A stretch of DNA of 64,000 nucleotides, taken from Lacrimispora sp. BS-2 (GTDB lineage Bacteria > Bacillota > Clostridia > Lachnospirales > Lachnospiraceae). Of the stretch, positions 1 through 10,402 are shown one piece after another (within the stretch, counting starts at the first letter, position 1; every line of letters starts with the position of its first letter). A model generated the notes under the pieces. The model saw only the letters and a list, made by a program, of their open reading frames with translations, made no database searches and was not told the DNA's origin. A program made the position numbers and the translations under genes. The stretch is from the NCBI RefSeq assembly GCF_040207125.1, contig NZ_CP157940.1:2542001-2606000 (forward strand). The letters are read 5' to 3'.

Positions 1-247
1 TCCTGCTGCAGGCCCATGCCACCGGAATATTCAAAGCAATCATGCCAAGGGAAGTGGAAATATTAAATCCATACAGGGACGTCACCCGGTCAACTAAAAT
101 TGCAATCCCCGTAAAACCTCCTGACAGAAGGCCTGCCGGTTTGATAAATGCCTGGATAACATAGGTCTGCAAAAGTGCGGAGACTGCAACTGCCATGGTC
201 GTTATCGCATTACGGGCGCGCTTATCTCTCCTCAGTTTCTCCCACAT
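1..247 (-). CDS. YitT family membrane protein (N-terminal part, cut by window edge)
   Basis: The frame reads leftward from an ATG at 247 and leaves the window at base 1, so only about 82 N-terminal residues are present. A basic start (MWEKLRRDKRARN) leads into a hydrophobic helix, then KPAGLLSGGFTGIAIL and a second hydrophobic stretch. This is the N-terminal pattern of YitT/DUF161 multi-pass membrane proteins, whose substrate is unknown; full members add a C-terminal DUF2179 domain, not visible here. AGGAGG precedes the ATG at normal spacing. A promoter at 556-584 implies a leader of about 300 nt holding two copies of the hairpin module. Family assignment is fairly firm; function is unknown. 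Confidence 0.82.
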   Translation of the reverse strand, partial: MWEKLRRDKRARNAITTMAVAVSALLQTYVIQAFIKPAGLLSGGFTGIAILVDRVTSLYGFNISTSLGMIALNIPVAWACSR

Positions 248-287
248 AAAAATCCTCCTCATTTCTTTATTTTTGCCCTGTCTCTCC

Positions 288-369
288 GGGCATAAAGGTA
301 TCCCTGGACGGGATTTCTCTTTTTCGCTCAACCTCTCAGGGCATAAAAGTATCCATGAAAGGGATTTCT
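288..369 (-). repeat. Two tandem copies of the dispersed hairpin/uORF leader module
   Basis: On the minus strand, copy 1 (288-318) reads AGAAATCCCGTCCAGGGATA then CCTTTATGCCC; copy 2 (339-369) reads AGAAATCCCTTTCATGGATA then CTTTTATGCCC. Each can fold as a short hairpin (AUCCC/GGGAU, AUCC/GGAU). The ATG in each opens a tiny frame: MP-stop in copy 2 and eight codons (MPGETGQK) in copy 1, whose stop lies just upstream of the YitT ribosome site. Related copies lie at 7383-7462, 10748-10781, 12271-12304 and 62862-62895. Confidence 0.75.
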
Positions 370-548
370 TGATATTATATGTAAAACCTTCTCCTGTATC
401 AATCTTTTTTAAATTAATAGAGGACTGCCCTTCCCCCACAGAAGGCAATCCTCCGTCACGATCTGAAACCGTCACATTATTCAGTTTCTGCTACCTGGCA
501 TCCCCATGCCAAAATCACGCACACAAAAAACCCCTTTGTGCTTCTCAC
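370..548 (-). promoter_or_regulatory. Candidate structured leader RNA upstream of the YitT gene
   Basis: Between the promoter and the tandem modules the minus-strand transcript can form several hairpins: GCACAAA with TTTGTGTGC, GGCAT-GGGG-ATGCC, GAAAC with GTTTC, and a long AGGATTGCCTTC / GAAGGGCAGTCCT stem around 420-455. GTGACGG occurs twice. I could not match this to a riboswitch consensus I know (M-box, yybP-ykoY, fluoride, ZTP, THF, c-di-GMP were considered). The hairpins are seen directly; a regulatory role is inference. Confidence 0.35.
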
Positions 549-555
549 ATGGACG

Positions 556-584
556 ATAATACCATCTATTGCCTAAAAAGTCAA
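556..584 (-). promoter_or_regulatory. Sigma-A promoter for the YitT gene
   Basis: Minus strand -35 TTGACT (579-584) and -10 TATTAT (556-561) are separated by exactly 17 bp, a near-consensus housekeeping promoter. Transcription should start near 549, about 300 nt upstream of the YitT start codon. Confidence 0.75.
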
Positions 585-770
585 CGTTTTTAGTACATTT
601 TACTAAAAATCTTTTTATAAAAAAGGATCATTCTCATATCTTTTCATACAATACCGGGGCGAAATCCCTTATCATACATGCAGATTTTATAAAACATAAT
701 TTCATAGAAAATGCACATACTTACTTTATTGCCGTATTTTCGCTATTTTATTTGCAAGGAGATAATCGCT

Positions 771-2180
771 ATGGAATTTACCAACAGCCTTTCCAATAAC
801 ATGAACCATTTAAGCACAAAGCTGGATGTAGCCGGAAACTTTGATATCGTCTACCGGACTTTTTATATCGGGGAACAGGAAGCCTGTCTTTACTTCATCG
901 AAGGATTTACTCAAAGTGATGCGTGGCAGAAGATCCTGAACAGCTTTTTATCCATTAAGGCGGGGGATATGCCGCCAGATGTCCATGAATTTTCCAAAAG
1001 GTATCTTCCTTATGGTCAGGTGGGCCTTGTAAAGGACGAAGAAACCATGATCAAACAGCTTTTATCCGGAATATCCTGCCTGTTTATTAACGGTTACGAC
1101 AAATGCCTGACCGTGGACTGCCGCAGTTATCCCGCCAGAAGCGTTTCAGAGCCGGAAAAGGACAAGGTTCTCAGAGGATCAAGGGATGGATTTGTGGAAA
1201 CCCTGGTTTTTAATACCGCTCTCATCCGCCGCAGGATCCGTGATCCCAAGCTTACCATTGAAGTCATGAATGCAGGGGAAAGCTCCCACACGGATATCGC
1301 CATCTGCTATTTCAAGGGACGGCATGATGAAAAGCTTCTCAACATGATCAAGGACCGGATCAACAAGCTTAAGGTAGACGCCCTTACCATGAACCAGGAA
1401 AGCCTTGCGGAATGCATTTATCCCCATAAATGGTTTAACCCTTTCCCAAAATTCAAATATTCCGAACGGCCGGATACTGCCGCCGCTTCCATACTGGAGG
1501 GCAACATCATTGTCCTGGTGGATAACTCTCCTTCTGCCATGATTTTACCGTCTTCTGTCTTTGATATCATTGAAGAAGCCGACGACTATTATTTTCCGCC
1601 TGTGACCGGGACCTATCTGCGGCTGTCCCGCCTGGTCATTTCCATTCTGACCCTGTATTTAACGCCTTTGTGGCTGCTTTTCATGCAAAATCCGGAAATG
1701 ATCCCCTCCTGGCTGCAATTCATCCGCTTGTCTGAGGATCCCCAGGTGCCCTTGCTTTTCCAACTCCTGATCCTGGAATTTGCCATTGACGGACTAAGGC
1801 TTGCCGCAGTCAACACCCCCAGCATGCTGACCACGCCTCTCAGTGTGATCGCCGGTATTGTATTGGGTGAATATTCCGTAAAATCCGGCTGGTTTAACAG
1901 TGAGACCATGCTTTATATGTCCTTTGTGACCATTGCTAACTACTCCCAGTCAAGCTTTGAACTGGGCTATGCCTTTAAATTCATGCGTATGATCATGCTG
2001 ATCACCACCGCATTGTTAAACTTCTGGGGATTTGTGGCCGGCGCGGCGCTTTCCATATTGGCCGTTGTCTTTAACAAAACCATAGCCGGAAAGAGTTATA
2101 TCTATCCCTTAATTCCCTTCCACTTTTCCGAGTTAAAGAAGCGGTTCTTCCGGGGTAGGCTTCCTCACAGGGAGAAGTAA
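771..2180 (+). CDS. GerA-family spore germination protein (SpoVAF-like)
   Basis: A 469-aa protein of the GerA/SpoVAF family of inner-membrane spore proteins. The soluble N-terminal half carries the family motif LRGSRDGFVETL (around residues 140-155), and the C-terminal ~200 residues hold several membrane segments ending in a basic cytoplasmic tail. The start at 771 is chosen over an upstream in-frame ATG at 711 because AAGGAG lies at 756-761. GerA-type receptors normally have GerB and GerC partners; none is here, which fits the orphan SpoVAF type better than a full receptor. A possible sigma-G-like -10 (CATACTTA at 716-723) is weak. Family is clear; the SpoVAF assignment is inference. Confidence 0.85.
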   Translation: MEFTNSLSNNMNHLSTKLDVAGNFDIVYRTFYIGEQEACLYFIEGFTQSDAWQKILNSFLSIKAGDMPPDVHEFSKRYLPYGQVGLVKDEETMIKQLLSGISCLFINGYDKCLTVDCRSYPARSVSEPEKDKVLRGSRDGFVETLVFNTALIRRRIRDPKLTIEVMNAGESSHTDIAICYFKGRHDEKLLNMIKDRINKLKVDALTMNQESLAECIYPHKWFNPFPKFKYSERPDTAAASILEGNIIVLVDNSPSAMILPSSVFDIIEEADDYYFPPVTGTYLRLSRLVISILTLYLTPLWLLFMQNPEMIPSWLQFIRLSEDPQVPLLFQLLILEFAIDGLRLAAVNTPSMLTTPLSVIAGIVLGEYSVKSGWFNSETMLYMSFVTIANYSQSSFELGYAFKFMRMIMLITTALLNFWGFVAGAALSILAVVFNKTIAGKSYIYPLIPFHFSELKKRFFRGRLPHREK

Positions 2181-2255
2181 CCGGACAACAAATGTCTTTC
2201 CTTTCACTTGATTTCTTCCTTTCCCTATAATACAATAAAGGGCGAGGAGGAAGCC

Positions 2256-2660
2256 ATGAAAATCGTTATCATTGACGGGCAGGGCGGCAAAATGGGACAG
2301 TCCGTCATCGCCCAGTTTAAGAAATCCTTTCCCAAACTTCCGGTCATTGCAATCGGGACCAATTCCATTGCTACTTCCGCCATGTTAAAGGCGGGAGCTG
2401 ATGCAGGAGCAACTGGTGAGAATCCGGTCCTTGTAGCCAGCCGGGATGCAGATATTATCATCGGTCCCATTGGGATCGTCATTGCCGACTCCCTCTTAGG
2501 AGAGATCACTCCGGCCATGGCTGAGGCCATCGGTAAAAGCCGTGCCTATAAGATCCTTATACCGGTAAACAAATGCAATCATCATGTGGTGGGCTGTGAA
2601 AACCTGACTTTAACGGAATCCATTGCCCTGGTAATCAAAGAGGTGGAGAATCGTTTATGA
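2256..2660 (+). CDS. DUF3842 family protein
   Basis: A 134-aa protein beginning MKIVIIDGQGGKMGQSVIAQ, a glycine-rich Rossmann-like start, followed by alternating hydrophobic strands and helices (IIIGPIGIVIADSLLGEITP). It matches the DUF3842 family common in Clostridia, for which I know no function. The ATG at 2256 has GAGGAGG eight bases upstream, so the in-frame ATG at 2208 is less likely. It follows the germination protein by 75 bp in the same direction, and its last codons form half of the terminator stem. Confidence 0.8.
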   Translation: MKIVIIDGQGGKMGQSVIAQFKKSFPKLPVIAIGTNSIATSAMLKAGADAGATGENPVLVASRDADIIIGPIGIVIADSLLGEITPAMAEAIGKSRAYKILIPVNKCNHHVVGCENLTLTESIALVIKEVENRL

Positions 2661-2677
2661 TCTCCACCTCTTTGTTT
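2639..2677 (+). terminator. Intrinsic terminator between DUF3842 gene and guaB
   Basis: AGAGGTGGAGA (2639-2649) pairs perfectly with TCTCCACCTCT (2661-2671), followed by TTGTTT. The left arm lies inside the end of the DUF3842 coding sequence. The genes converge, and the A-rich left flank could also let it act for guaB. Confidence 0.75.
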
Positions 2678-2718
2678 ATGAGGAAATTGGCTTGGCCCCC
2701 GGCTTATCCAACGTCTGT

Positions 2719-4200
<1,482 letters not shown>

Positions 4201-4242
4201 TTATTAATAATACTAATAAGCCTTTTCACTTGTTAGTTACAT

Positions 4243-4271
4243 AGTTTAACAAATTTTACATGGGTTGTCAA
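4243..4271 (-). promoter_or_regulatory. Sigma-A promoter for guaB
   Basis: Minus strand TTGACA (4266-4271), 17-bp spacer, TAAACT (4243-4248). It lies about 70 bp upstream of the guaB start codon. Confidence 0.75.
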
Positions 4272-4330
4272 CGGACATTTTCCGGTTTCTTTCCGTCCTC
4301 CATGGACAGTGGGAGCTGTCTTTCCTGTAT

Positions 4331-4375
4331 AAAAAGGAACCGGACAGTCTTTTACAAAACCGCCTGGTTCCTTTT
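4331..4375 (-). terminator. Intrinsic terminator downstream of the DUF6106 gene
   Basis: On the minus strand AAAAAGGAACC pairs with GGTTCCTTTTT across a loop of about 20 bases. It lies just beyond the DUF6106 stop and before the guaB promoter, isolating the two units. Confidence 0.7.
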
Positions 4376-4379
4376 TCTT

Positions 4380-4889
4380 TTATACCTCTTTTACAACCTT
4401 ACGGGGCGCTGTCATCCTCATACATTGAAGCAGCTTTTCGTTAGGTTCAAATATGATCTTGGTCGTTTCAGCACCGGACTGGCTGATCAGCGTATAGGTC
4501 TTTGCACCTGGTACGTGAGAAGAAAAGTCCAATACCTTCATGTTTTTTGTTTCATGATCCCTGGCCTCTGTAGAGCCGGTAGGGGCAACGATCTGTATCC
4601 CTTCCATGGAACCTTCCCAGGCCTTCTTTCTCTTGCTTCTGCCATAAATCCGGTCAATGGAAAGAGTGTTTGTAACATACAGATATTCAAATTCTACTTC
4701 GCTGTTGCGGAATACAAAGTATGTAGCTGCAACGGCTGCAAGCAGGATGATCACTCCAAAGATTCCGAAAACCGGGGACATGGAGAGGAAAAATGCAATT
4801 ACGCACAGGATTCCCATCGCAATTTTTATCAACATGGTATAGGCTGGAGACTTTCGCTTCACAAGCCATTCTGCATACATTTCATTCAT
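4380..4889 (-). CDS. DUF6106 family membrane-anchored protein
   Basis: A 169-aa protein starting MNEMYAEWLVKRKSP, then two adjacent hydrophobic helices (about residues 18-60) and a soluble C-terminal domain of roughly 100 residues rich in beta-type segments (EFEYLYVTNTLSIDRIYGR). It matches DUF6106, a small family of Clostridia with no known role to my knowledge. The layout resembles bacterial PH-like membrane proteins, but that is inference. A single-gene unit with its own terminator. AAAGGA lies 11 bases before the ATG. Confidence 0.75.
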   Translation of the reverse strand: MNEMYAEWLVKRKSPAYTMLIKIAMGILCVIAFFLSMSPVFGIFGVIILLAAVAATYFVFRNSEVEFEYLYVTNTLSIDRIYGRSKRKKAWEGSMEGIQIVAPTGSTEARDHETKNMKVLDFSSHVPGAKTYTLISQSGAETTKIIFEPNEKLLQCMRMTAPRKVVKEV

Positions 4890-4995
4890 AACGATTGGGG
4901 TCCTTTCTTCTCCTCTTTTTTGTCAGGTATTTAAGGGGCGGGGGGGTATCACTTATGTTGGATGGAAGGGGATAGATGAACGGAAGTCCGCAGTG

Positions 4996-5026
4996 GAGGG
5001 AGTAAAGCCGCAGGCTTTACTCCCTC
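4996..5026. repeat. Perfect 14-bp inverted repeat with 3-nt loop
   Basis: GAGGGAGTAAAGCC (4996-5009), GCA, then GGCTTTACTCCCTC (5013-5026): a perfect stem. A smaller GGGC-ATTC-GCCC hairpin follows at 5029-5040. It lies beyond the end of groEL, with no clean T-tract on either strand. Confidence 0.8.
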
Positions 5027-5043
5027 ACGGGCATTCGCCCTAT

Positions 5044-5108
5044 GAAACAGAACATGGAAATTTTTTCTTATGTGCAAGCACAACGAAAAAATTTCCATGT
5101 TCCGTTTC
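5044..5108. repeat. 65-bp near-perfect palindrome downstream of groEL
   Basis: The left arm of 24 bases (5044-5067, GAAACAGAACATGG and on) pairs with 5085-5108 with a single A/C mismatch, and the loop holds a second GTGC-AA-GCAC stem. It begins 26 bp after the groEL stop. It could end groEL transcription or be a miniature mobile palindrome; no flanking target duplication was seen. Confidence 0.8.
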
Positions 5109-5133
5109 GCACTGCTCATTGCTTTCGTGAATG

Positions 5134-6756
<1,623 letters not shown>

Positions 6757-6837
6757 TCATTCCTCCAGTTTTCTGTTAAAATAAAGATACGTATTATCTA
6801 AAATCTGACCTTATGACTAGCGATATCGCTTTCTTAA

Positions 6838-7128
6838 TTATTCGATCACTGCTAATATGTCATTCTGCTTTACAATCACATATTTCTCGTTCTCTTCTCC
6901 GGTCTCTATTTCTGTTCCTGAATACTTGGAGAAGATTACTTTATCGCCCACTTTAACCTGCATGGTAACTTCCTTGCCGTCTACCAGACCGCCAGGACCC
7001 ACTGCGATGACTTCCGCCTGCTGTGGCTTCTCTTTTGCCTGCCCCGGCAGAACAATACCGGACTTTGTTGTCTCCTCTGCAACCAATGGTTTTAACACAA
7101 CTTTGTCAAATAATGGTACTAATTTCAT
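6838..7128 (-). CDS. groES: Co-chaperonin GroES (Hsp10)
   Basis: The 96-aa lid subunit of the GroEL chaperonin. Typical start MKLVPLFDKVVLKP, mobile loop region EETTKSGIVLPGQAKEKPQ (about residues 18-36), and beta-barrel segments GDKVIFSKYSGTEI ending YVIVKQNDILAVIE. First gene of the operon, with a good ribosome site (GAGGAATTGCA-ATG). Confidence 0.97.
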   Translation of the reverse strand: MKLVPLFDKVVLKPLVAEETTKSGIVLPGQAKEKPQQAEVIAVGPGGLVDGKEVTMQVKVGDKVIFSKYSGTEIETGEENEKYVIVKQNDILAVIE

Positions 7129-7209
7129 TGCAATTCCTCCTCATAACTTTCTTCTAATTATTTCTTTCTTTGGCCTTCCGAAAGAAGTTTTATTTTATTC
7201 ACATACTAA

Positions 7210-7252
7210 GTTATATCACTCATTATTAGCACTGTCAATAGTTGAGTGCTAA
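7210..7252 (-). promoter_or_regulatory. groES-groEL promoter with CIRCE (HrcA) operator
   Basis: The CIRCE inverted repeat TTAGCACT...GAGTGCTAA spans 7226-7252 with a 9-base spacer and one departure from consensus in the left arm. On the minus strand -35 TTGACA (7233-7238) lies inside the operator, and -10 TATAAC (7210-7215) follows after 17 bp. HrcA binding would therefore block RNA polymerase. CIRCE function is established knowledge; hrcA is not in this window. Confidence 0.92.
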
Positions 7253-7382
7253 CTTTATATATTTTTTACATTTTTACCATATTTGTGCGTTTTTTACCTT
7301 TACTTACATAGTTTATAGAAATTTTCTTATTATATACCTTTATTTTTTTCAATGAACGTATTACAATAACTAAGAGAATAAA

Positions 7383-7462
7383 GCGCCTTACAAGCGCACC
7401 ATTATGCCCATAAAGCATAAGCCGTGAAAAGCAAGCGCCTTGCAGGCATACCTCTATGCTTA
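7383..7462 (+). repeat. Two tandem, diverged plus-strand copies of the leader module
   Basis: Copy 1 (7383-7410) is GCGCCTTACAAGCGC then ACCATTATGCCCA; copy 2 (7435-7462) is GCGCCTTGCAGGCAT then ACCTCTATGCTTA, 52 bp later. Both keep the hairpin with changed bases (GCGC/GCGC, GCCT/AGGC) and the ACC-N3-ATG segment. The ATG of copy 2 opens an eight-codon frame ending TAA at 7480-7482, directly before the AAAGGAG of the gene at 7500. Confidence 0.65.
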
Positions 7463-7499
7463 GAATACATGGACGGCAATAAGGAAAGGAGTGTTTCAA

Positions 7500-8210
7500 A
7501 TGGCAAAAAATGGTAGTGGGTTTGGGAAATTTGTGGCATTGGCCACTGTGGCCGGCGTAATTGCTGCCGGTATCTCTTATTTAACGAAGTACAAATCCTT
7601 CCACAAAGAACTGGAGGAAAATTTCCATGATTTTGAGGACGAGGGAAATGACGACATTTCTAAAATTGACAGCACGATGAACCGCAACTATGTTTCTTTG
7701 CATGCCAATAAGGATGAATTTAAGGTCGCCGCTGATCATATGGCAGACGCTGCCAAGGATGCGGTGAGTGCGGCAAAAAACCTGGTAAAGGATGCGGCCA
7801 GCATTGTCTCTGATACGGCAAAGGAAGCGGCTTCTGCCGTTGCATATACCGCAAAAGACATGTTTGATAACGCAAAAGAACAGACCGATACGTTTTTAGA
7901 TGACGAAGATACTACAGAGGATGGCGGCCTGGATTATGCTGCCGGAGCCGCAGACCATCTGGCAGATAAAGCCAGAGAAACAGCAGACTCTATAAAGGAA
8001 ACAGCAGAAGTTGCTGCCGGTGCAGTAAAAGAAGCGGCACAGGATGGGTTTGATGCGGCAAAAGAAGCGGTACAGGATGGGTTTGATGCGGCAAAGGAAG
8101 CAGCACAGGATGGGTTTGATGCAGCAAAAGAAGCAGCACAATCCACTGGGGCGGCCCTTAAGGAACTAGCCGATGAAACTACTACCATTGTGGAAGAAGA
8201 AATGGATTGA
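7500..8210 (+). CDS. LEA/apolipoprotein-like alanine-rich helical repeat protein
   Basis: A 236-aa protein with one N-terminal hydrophobic segment (FVALATVAGVIAAGISYLT, residues 9-27), an acidic linker, then a long alanine-rich amphipathic region with 11-residue periodicity such as AAQDGFDAAKE. This periodicity is typical of LEA group 3 and related stress or envelope-associated helical proteins; no enzyme motif is present. The ATG at 7500 has AAAGGAG eight bases upstream; a GTG at 7491 would overlap that site. Three 33-bp DNA repeats lie near the 3' end. A likely role is a membrane-anchored extended helix (stress or envelope), which is inference. Confidence 0.75.
   Translation: MAKNGSGFGKFVALATVAGVIAAGISYLTKYKSFHKELEENFHDFEDEGNDDISKIDSTMNRNYVSLHANKDEFKVAADHMADAAKDAVSAAKNLVKDAASIVSDTAKEAASAVAYTAKDMFDNAKEQTDTFLDDEDTTEDGGLDYAAGAADHLADKARETADSIKETAEVAAGAVKEAAQDGFDAAKEAVQDGFDAAKEAAQDGFDAAKEAAQSTGAALKELADETTTIVEEEMD
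8039..8137 (+). repeat. Three tandem 33-bp in-gene repeats
   Basis: Units begin at 8039, 8072 and 8105, each starting ACAGGATGGGTTTGATGC and encoding an 11-residue block (QDGFDAAKEA-A/V). They are nearly identical in DNA, with only a few silent or A/V-changing differences, indicating recent expansion. Confidence 0.9.
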
Positions 8211-8239
8211 TCATAATCTGGAAGCAGAAATCAAGCATA

Positions 8240-8275
8240 GCCACTGGAAAGCATACGCTCTCCAGTGGCTTTTTT
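8240..8275 (+). terminator. Intrinsic terminator after the LEA-like gene
   Basis: GCCACTGGA (8240-8248) pairs with TCCAGTGGC (8261-8269) followed by six T. It lies between the LEA-like gene and the convergent end of rhaD. Confidence 0.88.
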
Positions 8276-8281
8276 CACAGG

Positions 8282-9109
8282 TTATTTATCATACAAAAAT
8301 TCTTCCGGCAGACTCACTTTAAAATCAACCGCCAGATCGCGGAAGTTCTGGGACGTGATGGTCTGAAGCTTATCCGGACGGATGGAAAGCACTTTAACAA
8401 GGATTTCCGCAGACTTTTCCACCGTATGCATAAGACCAAAGGTCAGGTCAAAGTCCTCTCCTGACGCAAATAAGCCGTGATGGGCCCAGACCGCCACATC
8501 GTACTTCTTCATCAGTTCACTGGTCGCCACTGCAATATCACGTCCGCCAGGCACCATCCAGCCGACCACGCCAACGCCGTCGGGGAAGACCACCGGACAT
8601 TCCGTAGCCATCTCCCATAATTCCCTGGTGAAGACTTTATCCTCTAAGGGAAGAACAAAGGTAAGGGCAATTACATTTGCAGGATGGGCATGATAGATCA
8701 CCCTGTGTTTATCGGCTGTAGCCTCTTTCTTTACTTCATGGTTCATGAGATGGGAGGGAAGTTCACTGGTAGGACGCCCGCCGTTTACTAACCCCCAGCA
8801 GATCCTGTAATTCTCTCCGCTTTCATCCACCTCAATGATACAGGTATTTGCTTCCGTATCCAGGATTACGTTGCGGAAAAACTTCCCGCTTCCGGTCACC
8901 ATGAAATACTCTCCTGCCAGCCCTTTTACGCAGGTTCCGATGGGCTGCCAGGGATTCTTATCCGTAAAGCCTTCTCTCACTGATTCCACCTCTGACGTCT
9001 TAATGCGGTAGCTTAAATTACCGCCGTTTCTCTCATGCCAGTTCTGGCGGAAGCCATCGTCACACAGACGGATAAAGCCTTTTACAAATTCAGTATCTAA
9101 AATATTCAT
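8282..9109 (-). CDS. rhaD: Rhamnulose-1-phosphate aldolase
   Basis: Class II zinc aldolase that splits L-rhamnulose 1-phosphate into DHAP and L-lactaldehyde. The 275-aa length equals the E. coli enzyme. Visible are WHERNGGNLSYRI near the N-terminus, the zinc-binding YHAHPANVIALT and the WAHHGLFASGEDFDLTFGL segment. Last gene of the rhamnose operon, 12 bp after rhaA, with GAGGAG upstream. Confidence 0.96.
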   Translation of the reverse strand: MNILDTEFVKGFIRLCDDGFRQNWHERNGGNLSYRIKTSEVESVREGFTDKNPWQPIGTCVKGLAGEYFMVTGSGKFFRNVILDTEANTCIIEVDESGENYRICWGLVNGGRPTSELPSHLMNHEVKKEATADKHRVIYHAHPANVIALTFVLPLEDKVFTRELWEMATECPVVFPDGVGVVGWMVPGGRDIAVATSELMKKYDVAVWAHHGLFASGEDFDLTFGLMHTVEKSAEILVKVLSIRPDKLQTITSQNFRDLAVDFKVSLPEEFLYDK

Positions 9110-9121
9110 ATTCTTTTCTCC

Positions 9122-10372
9122 TCATTTCCGATTAAGCAGCACTTCTTTTTCATAGCTGCGTATTTCTTCAAACCAGTCTTCCTTTGCGGGAACTCCGTTT
9201 ATCTCACAGAAGTAGTTCCATACATCACCTACGGGATAAAGCTTAAGCTCCTCCTGAAGCATCATCTGTTCTGTGAAATTGCGTTCCTTCTGTAATTTTG
9301 AAAGCATTTCATTAGGAAGAAGAAGGGCATTTAACAACGCCTTCTGCATGTTGCGCATTCCCACGATCCAGGCGCTTAAACGGTTAATGCTCGCATCAAA
9401 AAAGTCAAGTGCTAAAAGAACGCGGCCGGCTCCGCCCCGTATGATTTCCTTTGCGATCTCCTTTGTCTCATCATCAAATAATACTACATGATCGCTGTCC
9501 CACCGAACCGGCCTTGTCACATGAAGGGCTACCTTGTCAAAGAACAGGAGCATGGAAGAAATCTTATCGGACACCATCTCCGTAGGATGATAATGGCCGC
9601 TGTCCAGCAGGCAGAGGATATCATTCTTGGAAGCGTAATTCATATAAAATTCATGGGAACCAACCGTACAGCTTTCCATACCGATCCCAAATACCTTGGA
9701 TTCTACTGCCACATATACCTTGGTCTTATCGTAATCCACGGAAAGGATCTGGTCAATGGAATCCTTTAACCGCGCTCTTGGGGAGGTACGATCCGCCGGA
9801 ATCTCCTTAAACCCATCAGGAATCCAGATGTTCATGGTACAAGGAGTCCCCTGCTCTTTAGCAAAATATTCGGAGATACGGATACATGCCTGTACGTGTC
9901 TGATCCAGAAGCTGCGGATTTCCTCATTTTCACTGGATAAGGTTGAGTTTTCCGCCTTTGGATGGGAAAACAGGGTGGGATTAAAATCAATGCCTATTCC
10001 TCTTTCCTTTGCAAATTCCACCCATTTCGCAAAGTGCCTGGGTTCTAACTGGTCACGGTCAGCCCATTCCCCCTCATTAAATATGGCGTAGCTTGCATGA
10101 AGGTTTATTCTGTGCTTTCCCGGAATCAGGCTCAGTACCTTATCCATATCACTCATCAGCTCCTGAGGATTTCTTGCCCGGCCCGGATAATTGCCTGTGG
10201 TCTGTATGCCGCCTGACAGCCCGCCTGCCCCGTCAAATCCAATTACGTCATCTCCCTGCCAGCAGTGCATGGAAATAGGAATCCGCTTCAAGGCCTCCAC
10301 TGCCTCATCCGTGTTTACGCCAATGGCCCTGTATGCTTCCTTTGCTGCTTCATATCTTTCTTTTATTGTCAT
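9122..10372 (-). CDS. rhaA: L-rhamnose isomerase
   Basis: Metal-dependent isomerase converting L-rhamnose to L-rhamnulose. At 416 aa it is family length. Characteristic segments are SMHCWQGDDVIGFDG near the N-terminus, RINLHASYAI, GIDFNPTLFSHPKAEN, the metal-site region LLDSGHYHPTE and HVTRPVRWDSDHV. GGGAGAAG precedes the ATG. It sits between rhaM and rhaD. Confidence 0.97.
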   Translation of the reverse strand: MTIKERYEAAKEAYRAIGVNTDEAVEALKRIPISMHCWQGDDVIGFDGAGGLSGGIQTTGNYPGRARNPQELMSDMDKVLSLIPGKHRINLHASYAIFNEGEWADRDQLEPRHFAKWVEFAKERGIGIDFNPTLFSHPKAENSTLSSENEEIRSFWIRHVQACIRISEYFAKEQGTPCTMNIWIPDGFKEIPADRTSPRARLKDSIDQILSVDYDKTKVYVAVESKVFGIGMESCTVGSHEFYMNYASKNDILCLLDSGHYHPTEMVSDKISSMLLFFDKVALHVTRPVRWDSDHVVLFDDETKEIAKEIIRGGAGRVLLALDFFDASINRLSAWIVGMRNMQKALLNALLLPNEMLSKLQKERNFTEQMMLQEELKLYPVGDVWNYFCEINGVPAKEDWFEEIRSYEKEVLLNRK

Positions 10373-10402
10373 GGCTCTCTTCTCCCTTTCTTATGATCTG
10401 TT

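Noticed and set aside
370..548. YitT leader as a yybP-ykoY, M-box or fluoride riboswitch
   Set aside because: The hairpins do not carry the conserved loops of those classes; only an unassigned structured leader is claimed.
8039..8137. Possible CRISPR-like array because of three regular repeats
   Set aside because: The units are contiguous with no unique spacers, lie in frame in a gene and encode 11-residue blocks.
7896..8188. Cysteine-rich and Ala/Ser-rich minus frames opposite the LEA-like gene
   Set aside because: They are shadows of the 33-bp repeats, which give periodic open frames on both strands.
9488..9769. Several 60-130-codon plus frames opposite rhaA, rhaB, groEL, feoB and other strong genes
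   Set aside because: They lie antisense to clear full-length enzymes and lack ribosome sites.
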